Below are positions 11,139-23,464 of a DNA stretch of 64,000 bases, piece by piece. The translations under genes were made by a program, and so were the position numbers. The DNA comes from Datnioides undecimradiatus (Eukaryota > Chordata > Actinopteri > Lobotiformes > Datnioididae). The notes under the pieces are model-generated. The model had not been told where the DNA came from, ran no database searches, and saw nothing but the letters and a program-made list of their open reading frames with translations. Location: NCBI GenBank assembly GCA_008933995.1, contig WARS01000043.1:3462001-3526000 (forward strand), written 5' to 3'. Each line of letters begins with the position of its first letter. Position 1 is the first letter of the stretch.

Positions 11139-11553
11139 CAGCGAATCATCTGCCTCCATCTCACCCTGTCCTCTGTGTCCTCTTCCCTCACACCAGCTAC
11201 CTTCATGTCCTCCTTCACTACATCCATAAACCTCCTCTTTGGTCTTCCTCTAGGCCTCCTGCCTGGCAGCTCTAACCTCAGCATCCTTCCACCAATATAT
11301 CCACTGTCTCTCTTCTGAACATGTCCAAACCATCTCAACCTGGCCTCTCTAACTGTATCTCCAAACATCTCACATGAGCTGTCCCTCTAATGTGCTCACT
11401 CCTGATCCTATCCATCCTGGTGGACCTCAACATCTTCAGCTCTTCTACCTCCAGCTCTTCCTCCTGTCACTGTCTCTAAACCGTACAACATCGCCGGTCT
11501 CACCACTGTCCCGTAGACCTTTCCTTTCTCCACCCACTCCATCCTGCCTGCAT
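11139..11553 (-). mobile_element. RTE-like LINE 3' fragment (reverse-transcriptase C-terminus), copy 1
   Basis: On the minus strand this encodes the C-terminal tail of a non-LTR retrotransposon protein. It includes REARLRWFGHVQ, GGRMLRLELPGRRPRGRPK, and RFMDVVKEDM followed by EDRVRWRQMI. R-L-R-W-F-G-H-V followed by G-R-x-x-x-G-R-P-K is the signature of the RTE and related LINE clades. The fragment starts at a GCAGGCAGGATGG word and has an internal deletion relative to copy 2 (22,729-23,460). It stops just before the 3' tail that copy 2 retains. Upstream and downstream reading frames are offset, so it is a pseudogene. By eye it differs from copy 2 at about nine positions in about 235 aligned bases. 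Confidence 0.85.
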
Positions 11554-11554
11554 T

Positions 11555-14500
11555 AATACTCTTATGGTTTATTCCTTTTAATTGTAACTTTAACAGTAGC
11601 TTTTATTTGCTAGAAAAAGCAGATCCAGATCATCAGATGGGATTTCACGCAATCTGTTTGTTGATTTATTCTTCCCGTTACTTGACCAGCATAGGTTTTC
11701 TACAATGGACAGACGGAAGAAGAGTAAGAAATGGGAAGAAAAATAAGAAAACACGCAGTTTCCATGTAGAAAATGAAGCTCTGTATTGGAACCACTGCAC
11801 ATGCATTCCTGTTTTCAGCAGATATACATGCCCACATACTATAAATACCATTTCCCACATATGAAGTCATTTCCATTGTATGTAGTGGAAACTTTTGACC
11901 CCTGTTTTTGTCAAATGATCATGGACAGAAAGTGTCTCTCCTTATCTCAAAGCAAACACACCCAGAACCCTAAGCCCGTATTCAGTCTCCGCAGATTAGC
12001 TTGCCTTTAGGTGGTACTTAGTGCAGCCCTGAAAATTGATATGCATCAGCTCTGTAATTTAAAGGTAGTGTTCAGGGAAGGGGACTGCTGCTCCTTCTCC
12101 ACCCGTAATGACCATAATGCCTTGTTAACCCCTTCACCAGAGGTTACATACCCCTATGACGTTCGCCTTAAGTCATCCAAATGGTTGTGTACCAGGAAGG
12201 CTGTGGTTTCTTATCTAGTGTCTACCGTGTCAGTGCTCTCTCCTGTGTAACAGGACACACATATGCACTGTTTAAAAGGTTATAACTGCTCTAGGAGGTG
12301 CATAGTCAGATTTCTTAAAGAATGACCATGAAAATGAGTAATTTAGATCCTTAAATGACACTATAGACAATAAAATTTGGGCTGGCTCTTTGATTTTGAC
12401 CTTCTTTGGCGCTATCGTTGCAACACCGATAGGTTGAGCAGCTGTCAAACTGAGCTACCACAAAACAAGCAGATATTGTTGAGAGAGTAAATTATTATTA
12501 ATCTACTTCCACAGTGACCTTTTCATGCACTTTCTGCTGAGGCCGCCGCCCTCACCTCTCTCTAGCCAGCTCATTTTGGAGGCCCCAGGCCCTGTTGCGT
12601 GAACTCTGACCCGCGAACTGGAAAGGGGAGAGGCGAGCTAGCTACGAGGCTGATGGGAAACCCAACACCGGCATCCTTCAATACAATTTCCAAGCTTTGC
12701 ATTCACATCTCCATACTGCATCGCCTTGTCCCCCTCCCTTAGTGCACGCTAAAAACACCCATGGTTAAGACTTTCAGAGTCAGTGCAGCCTCCATGTAGT
12801 TTTCTGATGTGCAGCTCCATTTAACGTCGGTATCACGCTCAATATTTCATGACTTTACAGCCAATATATTGAATTTTTGCCTGTTAACTACTCAAACAAA
12901 TTTGTTTTTAGTCAGAATAGAAGTCATTTCCTTCACTTTCCTTAATTCAGATGACGTGTGTGTCGTCTAAAACAAAGTATCTCAGCTCTCGGGCAGAAAC
13001 AATGCCTTCAAGCATTTTCTCCCCAGGCCTCTTTGTAAAGCACTTCCAAGTATCTGTGTTAAGTCTTGTTGATTTTAAGCCAATTGTTCCAGGTCACTTC
13101 CTTAAGAAGCTACGTAAACAAAGAGAAAGTAAGGCCAAAACAATGTCAAGTATGCCTGCGTCCTCGGGAAACGGCAGAAAAAGTACAGGGTCGCTGACGA
13201 CGAGAGAGCTGCCTGTAACAAGCATGTGAACTCAGATGCAGGTGCTGGTTGTCTCATTGAATAGGTGGCAGTTTAAAACCGAGCTGGACGCTTTTTAGTT
13301 GGTGCACCCACCAGGCGAGGCAACGAGAAGGTTCACGAACAGGCCAACAATTAGTGGATTAGCGAGACTTTGCATTTATAACAATGTACAAGAGATCTAA
13401 GATTACATGGATGATGTGAAGCCACCGTTACACCTGCAGGACGACTTTGTATTAATGGGACACGGTGGAGAGGTCAGTGGGCACCGCATCATGGTTGGTT
13501 TCACATTTGCACTTTGCCGTCATTAAGGGAAAGAGAACACCAGCAATATTGCATGGGAATCACCCTCCTATGGCGGAGGCATTGTTGTTATTAAAAGGCC
13601 GTGGAGCATGTCTGCCTTAGCGAGTGTATCCACAAAATCACATTTTTTTAATTTAATAATGAAAAAAGTCTGGCTTGGGGGCTTCGTTAGCAGTCGAAAC
13701 GGGTTGTAAAACATCACAAAAAGATGCAGCAAAGGCTAAATGAACATATGAAAAACTGTCTTTGAGGCTGTTTTTACAACAGCGGCGAGTGACTTTGAGC
13801 TGGTGGTGAACTGCTAATGTCACTATGGTACCTGTTAAACCGCTAAATGCAGTATATGAATTATAAACGCTCACAGAGCACAGCCCTCCCTCCTTTCTGT
13901 CTCCTTCTAAATGACACATGGCACTCAAAACCAGACACCAACCAAAAGTTTTTGTTCAAAGTTTGTTTTTTTTTTCCTGGTTTCCTTTTATGGCGTTCAT
14001 GCTTTGCCACACGTGCACCGAGGTTTGACAGACTTTATGGGCCATATATTTCCAGCGCAATTTGTCTTCAGAGCACAAGTGACATTGCCGTAACATTCAG
14101 AGACTGAAAGCCTCATAAAGCGCTCTCCTTCTGTTTCGAAGCATAACCACGTCCTGACTCCCATTAACCTCCTCCTCTGTGTCCAGTTACGAACGTTGGA
14201 AATGCAAAATCATAATCATTTACGTTTCACCGATTCAGACAACACTTTAATCCACAAACACTTTCGATATGTGCAGCCGCAGAGGGAGTAGCATTTAATA
14301 AGTAGCAGTATTAATAGTTAGTGCAAGCAACAAACTGTCTCTCAAACAGCCCTGTAGCCACAACACAGGAATATTATACGGGAATGAGAACAAGCAGTAT
14401 CTGTGATGCCTGGATCTTTATTTGTACCCCAGTTTTAACACACTTTGCTAGCTAGCTAACACTCAGTGACACCACAAACACTATCTTCCCAACCATACTT

Positions 14501-17050
14501 AGCAAAAACAAGAACAGGAAACACAGTAGCAGCGTGTAATTTTGCGTATTAAAGGACCCCAGAGTGGAAAGACGCAGTAGGCATTTAGCAAAACATTAGC
14601 AACAGCTAGCGGCCACCTTTAAAGCTGTACTGGTCTAAAACAAGACTATAAGAAGAAATAACACAACCACAACCACGAGCAGCAAAACAGAACCACGTTC
14701 AGGTCAGTGCACTCTGGCCGGTAGCTTGAGGTGTCTAATATTAGCTAACCCTAGACTGGAATCACTGCGTAACTGACCTGACTGAGTTAGCTCACCAACA
14801 GTAACAGTCTTCTCCAGTACAACTGCAGTTAGACTAGCAACCATTTCTGGAAATTTAATGTGCAATGACTTAAAAAATGACACTTGAAGGCCACATTCAC
14901 CACCGAGTTAAGTCAAGCTGCAATTTCAGCCAGACAATGCACAAAACGGCTAGCAAGCTAGCTGTGTTAGCATCACGACAGGAATATCAGCGGATAAAAC
15001 CTGAATTATCCACGGCTGGATTCCTGTCAGCTTCTTGCATCAGCTACAAACCCTGCTTTTACAACAACAAAACGTCTGGTTGCACAAAATATTCCTAACG
15101 CATTTGGTGAACGCGTTCTGGTTTCAGTTTCTAATGTGAAATACTTCTGGGACACACTCAGGTGTCACATTCTTTAGTAATAGATTCTGTTTCAAAATAT
15201 TGCCTTTATCAGACGCCAAACCATTAAACTATTATCCTTTCAACCCGAGGCTTAGACTGAGAAGAAGAAAAGATCCAACCACTGTGCTACACCTCGGAGC
15301 CCCATGGTACATACCCCGCCAGCGCCGCCAGCGAACATCAACCAGCAGGATTCCTGCGTGGAGGAATCCTATTAGCATTTGAAATAAAGCTCTGTCAAAA
15401 TACAGAAATGAAAGGTATGCTGGGAGGAGTGAGGCGAGATGAGATGGGATATGGGAAGCGGTGGTGGTGGTGAGTGGAAGGCAGAGCTGGAATGTCAGGA
15501 GAGGAACCTGGCTGTCAACGTCAGGAAGTGGGAGTAAAGGGTTAGGGGGGAGAGCAGTGGGAGTCAGGAGGGAGGAGGTGCAGGAGGGTTTTTCACTAAT
15601 TTAGAAACACTTCCTGCATCGGCGCTTATAACTTTAGACTGACGGTACGAGGAGATTGGCAAACCGACAAAGCACTTCGAATTCCAATATGCATTTTCAG
15701 TCGAATTTCCGATGAATTTCAACCCAGGAGCGCGTTTACCTTTGACAGGAATTGTAGAGTGAAGTGTTGCTTTCCTTCCCGTTGAAGAGGTCGAAGGGTC
15801 ATCCAAGCTGCACTTTCAGCCAGCTCCCTTTGGCTTCATCTTCTCCCTTGAAATATATAAAACCGAACGTCTACAAAGTGTCCAAGTGTAGTTAAAAAAC
15901 AAGTTCTCAGGCGCTAACCACAGCGACTAAGTCAGCAAATCAAGTGTAGCTCCAACACAATAAAAGCCTCCCAGTCGATTGTGCAAAAACAATTAAAAAA
16001 CGGATAATTTAGACGGAAGAAATGTTTAGTTTGTAGTAATATAACATAAAAGGAAGGCGGTTGCTTTAGAAAACAGTGAGTTTACTATAAGTCAGATAAA
16101 AACTGTAAAAACAGGAAGTCAAAGTGTCGTATGGTACGCAGCAGCCACGAAACAGTCAACACAGCCAGTCTTTTAATGTTGGCACCTCCTGTCTAGTTGC
16201 ATGTTTTAGCTTATAGATTATAACAACAGCTGATTTTACAAACTAATGGTAAATATAACACAAATTATAACTGAATTTTGAGACATTTGGAAGAAGAAAA
16301 TGCAAACAAACTCTGCCATGGTGTGGTTATTAGGAGTTGGTTCGTTGAGATATCAGGCGCCATGAAACCTCTGCAGAGGAAGACAATAACAGCGCGATAG
16401 AAACATGACATTTATGTTTGTTCTGTGCATTAGTTTAAGAAATGTTGCAGCCTCATCGCTCCATACAGACCAGATGCTTGACAGGATTTTGTTGCATTTT
16501 GCAGTTTTCCCACCTGCAGGACAACAGGCCGCCATTTACCTTACATCACACCTGGTCAGCAAGTGAGAGGTGAATGAAAGGAAGGAGAGGTAAAACATAA
16601 AGACGCACGAACTTGGTGACATTAGAACTGCTTTTTCCACCTTTTTAATCAGCAGATGAGCCGTTTTGGTTCTCAGCTATGTCAGGGAATGTCATGGCCA
16701 TACGCGAATGTCGGCCTCATGAGGGAAGCTGCAACGGGAAGTCTTAAAAGTAAAGCTGATATGAAGAGCTGATGAGTCCTGATTGCTCCTGTGTCAGATA
16801 GTGATGCAAGCGGGCGCCAGTTGAACGCAGCGGGAGTAGGGAGAAATAGAGAGGAGTAAATAGAGGAGAGTAATGAGAGCGACTGTACCCTTCAGCGGAG
16901 GCTTTCAGGAGAGAGTCTTGCTGCTTCATAATGCGAAACATCTGGTTCAGTTCGGAGGGAGCTCTGGGTTTCGTGTGTCCGTTAGCGTGCGTGCGCATAC
17001 ACGGTGAAAGACCAGCAAAGAGGGAAAGATAGTGGTTGTAAAACTGAGGG
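11555..17050. other. no gene recognised (5.5 kb)
   Basis: I find no exon, RNA gene or assignable repeat. Clusters of GCTAGC/GCTAAC words at about 14,440-14,990 resemble those found in fish interspersed repeats but cannot be placed in a family. Overlapping frames such as 11590-11802/11607-11864 and 13653-13928/13847-14107 lie on opposite strands. A CTCF-like core with three mismatches lies at 13257-13270. Confidence 0.45.
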
Positions 17051-17056
17051 ATAAAG

Positions 17057-17108
17057 AGTGTGTGTCTAATTTGTGTGTGTGTTCATGTGTGTGTGTGTGT
17101 GTGTGTGC
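17057..17108. repeat. (GT)n microsatellite, interrupted
   Basis: Three GT runs with short interruptions; the longest is about 17,086-17,107. Confidence 0.85.
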
Positions 17109-17109
17109 G

Positions 17110-19300
17110 TTGAGGGCCCAGTCAGGAACTATGAATCAGGAAGTGAGAGCACTCCTGGATGGCTTCCCTCTCACTCTCTCAAGAGAAAACATTCCACGTG
17201 GTGGCTAATTTCTCTAATTATGTTCATGTGAAATGGCTGCCAGATGACAACAACAGGAAATCAACACTTTCACGACTGTATTATCACTTCGAAGCGTACA
17301 GTTTCACAACCTCGGCAGTGCATACGTGGGTCTGCGTGCAGTTTACCCTGTTCCGCTGCATCGGGTTCTTGTGAGTTTCTTGACTGCGATGTCAGCGCTG
17401 ATGAGTTTTAACTGATGAGATTAACCGGTGCAAGTGTGTAAAAGCCCCAAAAGGTGCACGCGTTTATGGCGAGATCCAGCAGAGGTCGGGCAGCAAACAC
17501 AAGCGAGCGCCTTTTTGCTGAAAATAACTCACTCCGAAAACACTCAGCGAGATGACAGGTGCTTTTCCCGACCAAATACGCCAAAACACATTTACTGCGG
17601 GGTCACGACCCGTCCCAGGGTCAGAGCAATGTTTTTCAAATGTGCCTGCCCGGACCTGGAGCGAGGGCTTGGATCGGGCATTCTCAGTTGCAGGCCCTGT
17701 CTGCTAAGCAGCTGTTTGGGATCAGATGCGAGCCCCGTGTGTCCATGCGAGGCTCAGCAAACCCCACCGATTAGTCCCAGTAGAACCGAGACCGCTGGTG
17801 CATTCCAGCAACTTGATCTCATGCGATTTCATCACCAGCGAAGGGGGGGGAGGCGAACGTCAGAGGGGTCTCATCTGGAAAAATATAATTGTTTATCCGC
17901 CTTAGCGCTTGCCTTAACATTTGAGCTTATATAATGTGCTGTTGAAAGTGACTTTCCCCAACTGCAGATGTCAATAGCTGGACTCATATAGGCCCTAAAA
18001 GGACTCAGTGTACTGCGTTAGGTAATAACTGGAGATATATACAGAGTAAAATACCTCTTTTGGCATTAATTTAAAATAAATTAATACATTTATTTTATTA
18101 GACTTGGTGACTTAAGTCGTTGTTTAATGAATTACGCATTCACAGATCTTTTAGAAAGTCGAAAGGTTGGTTTAGTGAGGTGTCAGATATTATTTCGTGA
18201 AGGTGGACGGTTCAGTTTAAGTGAAAAGATGGGTTAAATAATGACACGATGAGTTACACAGCCGATGAGACTGAGCGTGGAGTTATGGTTAGACAAAATA
18301 AACACCACTTGAGTTTTCTGTGGAGCTTTAATTTGCATTTTATTGCCTCCAGGTGATGCAGTGTGCTCAGTGTCTCTTAATGAAAAATGCAGGTTTGTCA
18401 TTTGTTTACTTGGAGATAAGATTATTTTGTGAAACCACTACTTCCAGGATCAAGAATGAAGTAAATAAATACAGTTAATTATAAACTGAAAGTTCAGAAA
18501 TGCCTGCATCAAATTTGATTAGAGGAACGTGTATTGAATAATAATAATACTCAATAATCCAGCTTTTATTCCGCTCATGTACCTGTGTAAAAAATCAGTT
18601 TAGTGGCTCTGCCAACCCGGCGCAACTACTTTTGTGAGCAGCTGCGACTCCCAGAGAAAAAAACATCCACGGCCCATGACAAACTGCTCACATTTGCGTT
18701 TGAGTCGTAAGTTCGTTTTGCACTTTTGACTCGGTGTTTATCCATCTTTGTAGCAGCGTGCGTGGTGCGGCGAGAGCAGCGCAGGAGATTTATAGCCGCA
18801 AACGTGTTGAGCAGGTGGTGCCTCGACCCCACTTCACTTCCCCTCTCCGCTCTTTTCCTGCATCGCCCTGTCTAATAATAATAATAACTCTGGAACTTCC
18901 AAGTTGTTGAACCATAATCAGGAAAAGGAAAGCATGTGTGGATTAAGTATAAACATGGAATATGGGATGGTTAGAGATCAGTATCTGTTGTTTTCTGTGA
19001 TGATTTCAGCTGATCAACAGGAGAACAGTTAATGGGATGTCAGAGAAGAATGAAAAAGGTAAGAGGTAAAGGAGAGGAGCGGGGCAAAGCAGACGAGGAG
19101 ATGAGGAGAGGAGTGGAAAGAAGAAAGACAGGAACGGAAAGAGAGGCGGAGAGACGCGAAAAGCACTTGAATGCCGAGCGCAGCTGCAGAATGGCATTTC
19201 ATTGGGATCTGTCAGCTCAGCTCTGATTGGCCTGACATTGCTAATCCCTCCAGATGTTCAGCATTAACTGATGAGTGCGTGACTGTGTCGTGCGGGAGAA
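17110..19300. other. no gene recognised
   Basis: The longest open frame here is 17428-17934 (168 codons, plus). It has no recognisable domain and a composition no different from its surroundings, so it is treated as chance. About 18,040-18,560 is very AT-rich. Confidence 0.45.
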
Positions 19301-19303
19301 AGC

Positions 19304-19321
19304 GGGGAGGGGAGGGGGGGG
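19304..19321 (+). other. G-quadruplex-capable tract
   Basis: GGGG-A-GGGG-A followed by eight G. The last run can supply two G-triplets, so a four-run quadruplex is possible. A complementary run of 12 C lies at 19,500-19,511. Confidence 0.5.
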
Positions 19322-19514
19322 TCTGAGGCTGCCGATGCCGGCGGGCCCAGGGTAAACAGGGCCTCTCAGGGACCACTGTCCGTGGGATTTGGGGAGATTT
19401 GGAGGACAGGATGATCCGGCATCCGGGAATTAGGTGGCACAGAGCGCAGATTGTGTCAACAATTTGGGACCGAGGCTGCGCACGTGACTTCCCGTCCAAC
19501 CCCCCCCCCCCGAC

Positions 19515-21125
19515 TCTCCACATTTTAGAAATGTTTGTTTGCTCATGTAAAGAAGTGTCAGGCTCCGGTTACTCTTACAGCAGCCAACACGGGAAGGACC
19601 TGCTGAAAACATCAAATTCAACACTGTTCGGACGCTTAGCCAGCAACTTCACGTCCACAACTCGAATAATAGAATAATAATAGAGCTGGTTTCCATCATA
19701 CCTCATGTGTTTGTTGTCTGATATCTTTGTATCTTCATACTGTGGCCCCTACTGACAACTCCCATCACCTCTCTCTGTGCATTGTGTACATATCCTGTCA
19801 TGTCCCACTAAATAAACACATTCATATTGGCATATGCACTGTTATAAACTTACATAATTAAGGTATTAATGCATGCTTATGGTGCAGGGTCAGGGTTGCC
19901 TAAATTGTCTTAAGCCTCAAACTAAATTAAAAGCAGCAGAGGCTGACAGCAGGTGACAGGGAGGCCTCCAGTGGTGGTCACTGATTTTCACCTGTATCAG
20001 CGTATATGTTGATATTTGCAGACATATAAACTATTTTTTGGGGATATAATTCAGAAAAAACGCGTGCGGTAACGTGTTACTGCCTCTGCAAAGTTATGAA
20101 AAGTCGATTTAACTTTAATATGTCTTTAAATAAAGTAGTGTGACTCCTTTTTTTGGACCTTTGTGTCGTCACATCGGTGTAAAATCACACAATAAAAGCT
20201 TAAAACTTCACAACATCAGCCGATTACATGTTGGTCATCGGATAGTTCAGACCCTTTAAAATTGGCGTCAGTCTCAATAATCCCGCAAGATATCGACAGC
20301 AGCTTTTAGTGAAGTGTCACGGGCGGTTACCGTGCATAGTCTGCATACTCTAAAGAGACATGTACTCGAGCGTGACGCGCTACACGTAAACCGCGCCGTC
20401 TTCGCGTTTGATTCGGGGTGAAATGCGGAGGTCAGCAGTACGCGGTCATGGTGATTTTGCCGGAGACGTACCCTTTAGACCCCTGCTTGTTTTGAGGCAA
20501 CGGGCTTCATATGGCTGCCGTGACAGGCCCGCCCGCCCGCCTTTCTCTCTCCAAAATAGACGAGCAGAATGGAAGCAGCTGCACCCGGGCCCCTCTGGGA
20601 TCCATGCCGAAATGAAACTATCAAATGCCTCCGGACCGAGGACAGATTTCTTAATGTGTGAAAGCTGCGCTGTGTTCTCAGACGTGTTTTGTCTGCACTT
20701 TTGGACTTGTTAATACAAAGGCTTTTCCCCCCTTTTTCCCCTCATATTGGCGTGGGGTTATTAAGGGAGCTGGAGGGGACGTGTCGCTCGTTCTGTTGAG
20801 AAATCAACCCGTTAAAATAACTCTGCGAGTCTTTGGCAAAGCTAATGGGGAAGGCTGGTTGGTGAGAGCGGGGTGAAGAGGTGGGTATGCTGTGAGGAGA
20901 GAGGGCGGGGGTGCAAGGACTCTTTTTTGAAAAGGGCTGGCGGGCTTCCGGCCCCCGTCTGAAATCCCGCCACAATTACTCTATTAGCATGCTCAGCTGT
21001 GCCTCTGTTTTTCTTTATTCAAGCAACTTATCACAACCGACAAGGCACATGAGGCCATCAGAAAAGGAGCCTGTCAGAGCCCCATTGTGTCCTCGGCCCT
21101 CAGCCTCCCTGCCTTCGCCCAGCCA
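19515..21125. other. no gene recognised
   Basis: No supported gene or repeat. The stretch 20,730-20,900 has a promoter- or enhancer-like mixture of GC- and AT-rich words but nothing specific. Confidence 0.4.
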
Positions 21126-21129
21126 TTGA

Positions 21130-21348
21130 CTCTCAGCTGTTGACGGGAGCCAGAGAAAAGCCAGAGGCATCATGGGAGCCGCGAGTGCACTTGTGGCACT
21201 CGTGATTGACAAAAGTCTGGCAAAGAGAGTGAATCCGCAACTGATGAATGAAAAGGAAAGCTTTGATAAAAAGTTAGGTTTTAATGAGGAAAAACAGTCG
21301 GAAATCTTTATTAAATCACAGGTTTTGAACATGTTTTATTCAATTTAG
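21130..21348 (+). other. short open frame, weak coding candidate
   Basis: A stop-to-stop frame of about 72 codons whose first ATG at 21,172 opens a 58-residue product beginning MGAASALVALVIDK and rich in Lys, Glu and Asn. An acceptor-like pyrimidine-AG (CTCAG ending 21,136) precedes the ATG. No family is recognised. No clear splice donor was found, and the length is within chance expectation. It is listed because it is the most protein-like short frame not overlaid by a repeat. Confidence 0.12.
21181..21201. repeat. 7-bp inverted repeat
   Basis: CGAGTGC and GCACTCG are exact reverse complements with a 7-base spacer, inside the short frame at 21,130-21,348. Confidence 0.45.
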
Positions 21349-21349
21349 G

Positions 21350-22725
21350 CAATGCACAAACAGGAAGGACAAATGGACTTCACTGACTGATCAGATGATT
21401 TTCACTTACTGCTTTATTTGCCTTTAAATGTGTTTGGTTGTAGCAAGAGTCTGGAGTCTGAAGAACATCTCTGACGTCTTTTAGCCATCTGTTAGGCGTG
21501 GTTAGCTTGTAGGATTCAGTGGTCCTAGCCTAGCTACAATCATTTTTAGGATGATGAGAACATGACAGGCATCATATCTGCACCCTGGAGGAAGATGAAT
21601 GCATGCACTTGGTTAAGGTGCGGGCTGGGTGTCACATACGTTTCACTGGTTATTGGTCTTGGCGTGCACATCCTGCGTTGGTAATGTCATTTTCTGGTAT
21701 GTTTTAAAACGCAGTCAAATCAGATGTCTGCTCCAAATTAGACTCTCTCAACCATCAAGTCACTGGACAACTTCATGCATCTGACGGCGGGAATAAAAAA
21801 AAAAGAAAAAAGTTATAATGCAAACATTTGGATTAGTTTGTAAAATAAAAGCCGAAGCGCTAAGAGTATTTTATTATTCATAAACATTTCCTTTTTCCGG
21901 TGGTATTTGAAACCCGACTGCTGGCGGCCTCAAGTTTTGGAGAACATGCTGAACGTGGTTTACATAGCAGCCATTGTTGGTGGTGTACGTTAGTTCACAC
22001 AGGAGTACTTTTCCACGGGTGTCTTCTCTCTCAGGTGTTCCTCGCTGGCATGCAAACAATCCGCTGCGATAAATTATATTTGTCCCCCGCCGGATCAGAA
22101 CGAAGCCGCCGCGTTTCTTTGTTGTTCGAGCTTGTGCGCATTCTGCAGCTGGCTCAGGTCCATTCATCACTTAAGACACCTTTCTTTTTCCAAAATCTTG
22201 TCACAGAGACACTGATGTTTTACATCTGGACTATTTCACCCTGCAGTTTGCAACAGTTGGAATACTCTGTAATGGTCCCGTGATCATGTTATAAATGCCA
22301 TCTGATTGTTATTTGGAATCCAATCAGAAACTTTTGTGAAATTTTCCGTTTTTCACCTGGTAAAATTATTTTACTTGGGTCCTGGAAGGTCTTTATTAAA
22401 GTGTCATGGGAACACAAAGTATTTCATGTTTGATTTCCTCAGATGTATCTGCTGTAGAGTTTTTGCTCCGCCGTGCAATGTTTCTACCAGATGCTCATGC
22501 AAAAGAAAGCTCATGCATGAGATTGTGGAGACAGCGACACACACATTTGTGTCGGTGTGCTGAGTGTAAACAGTAACTTCATCAAAAGTCTGCAGGGTAC
22601 GTTTAAGCATGACAAGCTGAGGGGCTGTTTGATGGAAAAGCAACTTGCAGATAAGATTTACTTTAATTACAGTTTGGTATTTTCGTAATATTAATAAAAT
22701 CTAGAAATACAGGTTATTTTTTACG
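21350..22725. other. no gene recognised
   Basis: No supported gene. Overlapping opposite-strand frames at 21874-22170 and 21900-22283 have no domain. AT-rich sequence leads into the LINE fragment. Confidence 0.45.
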
Positions 22726-22728
22726 CTT

Positions 22729-23460
22729 TTGTGTGTGATGACATTGTGATATGTGGTGAGAGCAGGGAGCAGGTGGAGGAACATCTAGAGAGGTGGTGGT
22801 TTGCTCTGGACAGAAGAGGAATGAGGGTTAGCCGAAGCAAGACTGAATTCATGTGTGTGAACGAGAGGGAGGTGGAGCAGCAAGGTTACAGGGAGCAGAG
22901 GAACAGAAGCTGCAGGACTTCAAGTCAACAGTCCAGAGCAACGAGGAGTGTGGAACAGAGGTGAAGAGGCGTGTGCAGGCAGGATGGAGTGGGTGGAGAC
23001 AGGTGTCAGGTGTGTTGTGTGATAAAAGAGTAGCGGCAAGACTGAAAGGAAAGGTCAGGACAGTGGTGAGACCGCCGATGTTGTACGGTTTAGACAGGAG
23101 GAAGAGCTGGAGGTAGCAGAGCTGCAGATGCTGAGGTCCACCAGGATGGATAAGATCAGGAGTGAGCACATTAGAGGGACAGCTCATGTGAGATGTTTGG
23201 AGATACAGTTAGAGAGGCCAGGTTGAGATGGTTTGGACATGTTCAGAGGAGGAACAGTGAATATGTTGGTGGAAGGATGCTGAGGTTAGTGCTGCCAGGC
23301 AGGAGGTCTACAGGGAGACCAAAGAGGAGGTTTATGGATGTAGTGAAGGAGGACATGAAGGTAGCTGGTGTGAGGGAAGAGGACACAGAGGACAGGGTGA
23401 GATGGAGGCAGATGATTCGCTGTGGTGACCCCTGAAGGGAACAGCTGAAAGGAAAAGAAG
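22729..23460 (+). mobile_element. RTE-like LINE 3' fragment (reverse transcriptase palm to 3' tail), copy 2
   Basis: The fragment begins inside the reverse transcriptase at CDDIVICGESREQVEEHLER (from 22,734), the YxDD active-site region with the Tyr-Ala replaced. A shifted frame then carries QAGWSGWRQVSGVLCDKR and VVRPPMLYGLD (about 22,974-23,093). The C-terminal tail REARLRWFGHVQRR to EDRVRWRQMIRCGDP (about 23,208-23,435) follows. The 3' end TGTGGTGACCCCTGAAGGGA then AACAGCTGAAAGGAAAAG is the usual terminus of this fish family. At least two frame changes separate the segments. It is 5'-truncated, as is typical for LINE insertions. Clade assignment (RTE-type) rests on the RLRWFGHV and GRPK motifs. 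Confidence 0.9.
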
Positions 23461-23464
23461 AAGG

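Noticed and set aside
11374-11556. Plus-strand frame over the LINE fragment (and the corresponding 22849-23187 minus frame)
   Set aside because: Antisense shadows of the LINE protein region.
17428-17934. 168-codon plus-strand open frame
   Set aside because: No recognisable domain; a second frame (17559-17774) overlaps it; composition is not distinct from the surroundings.
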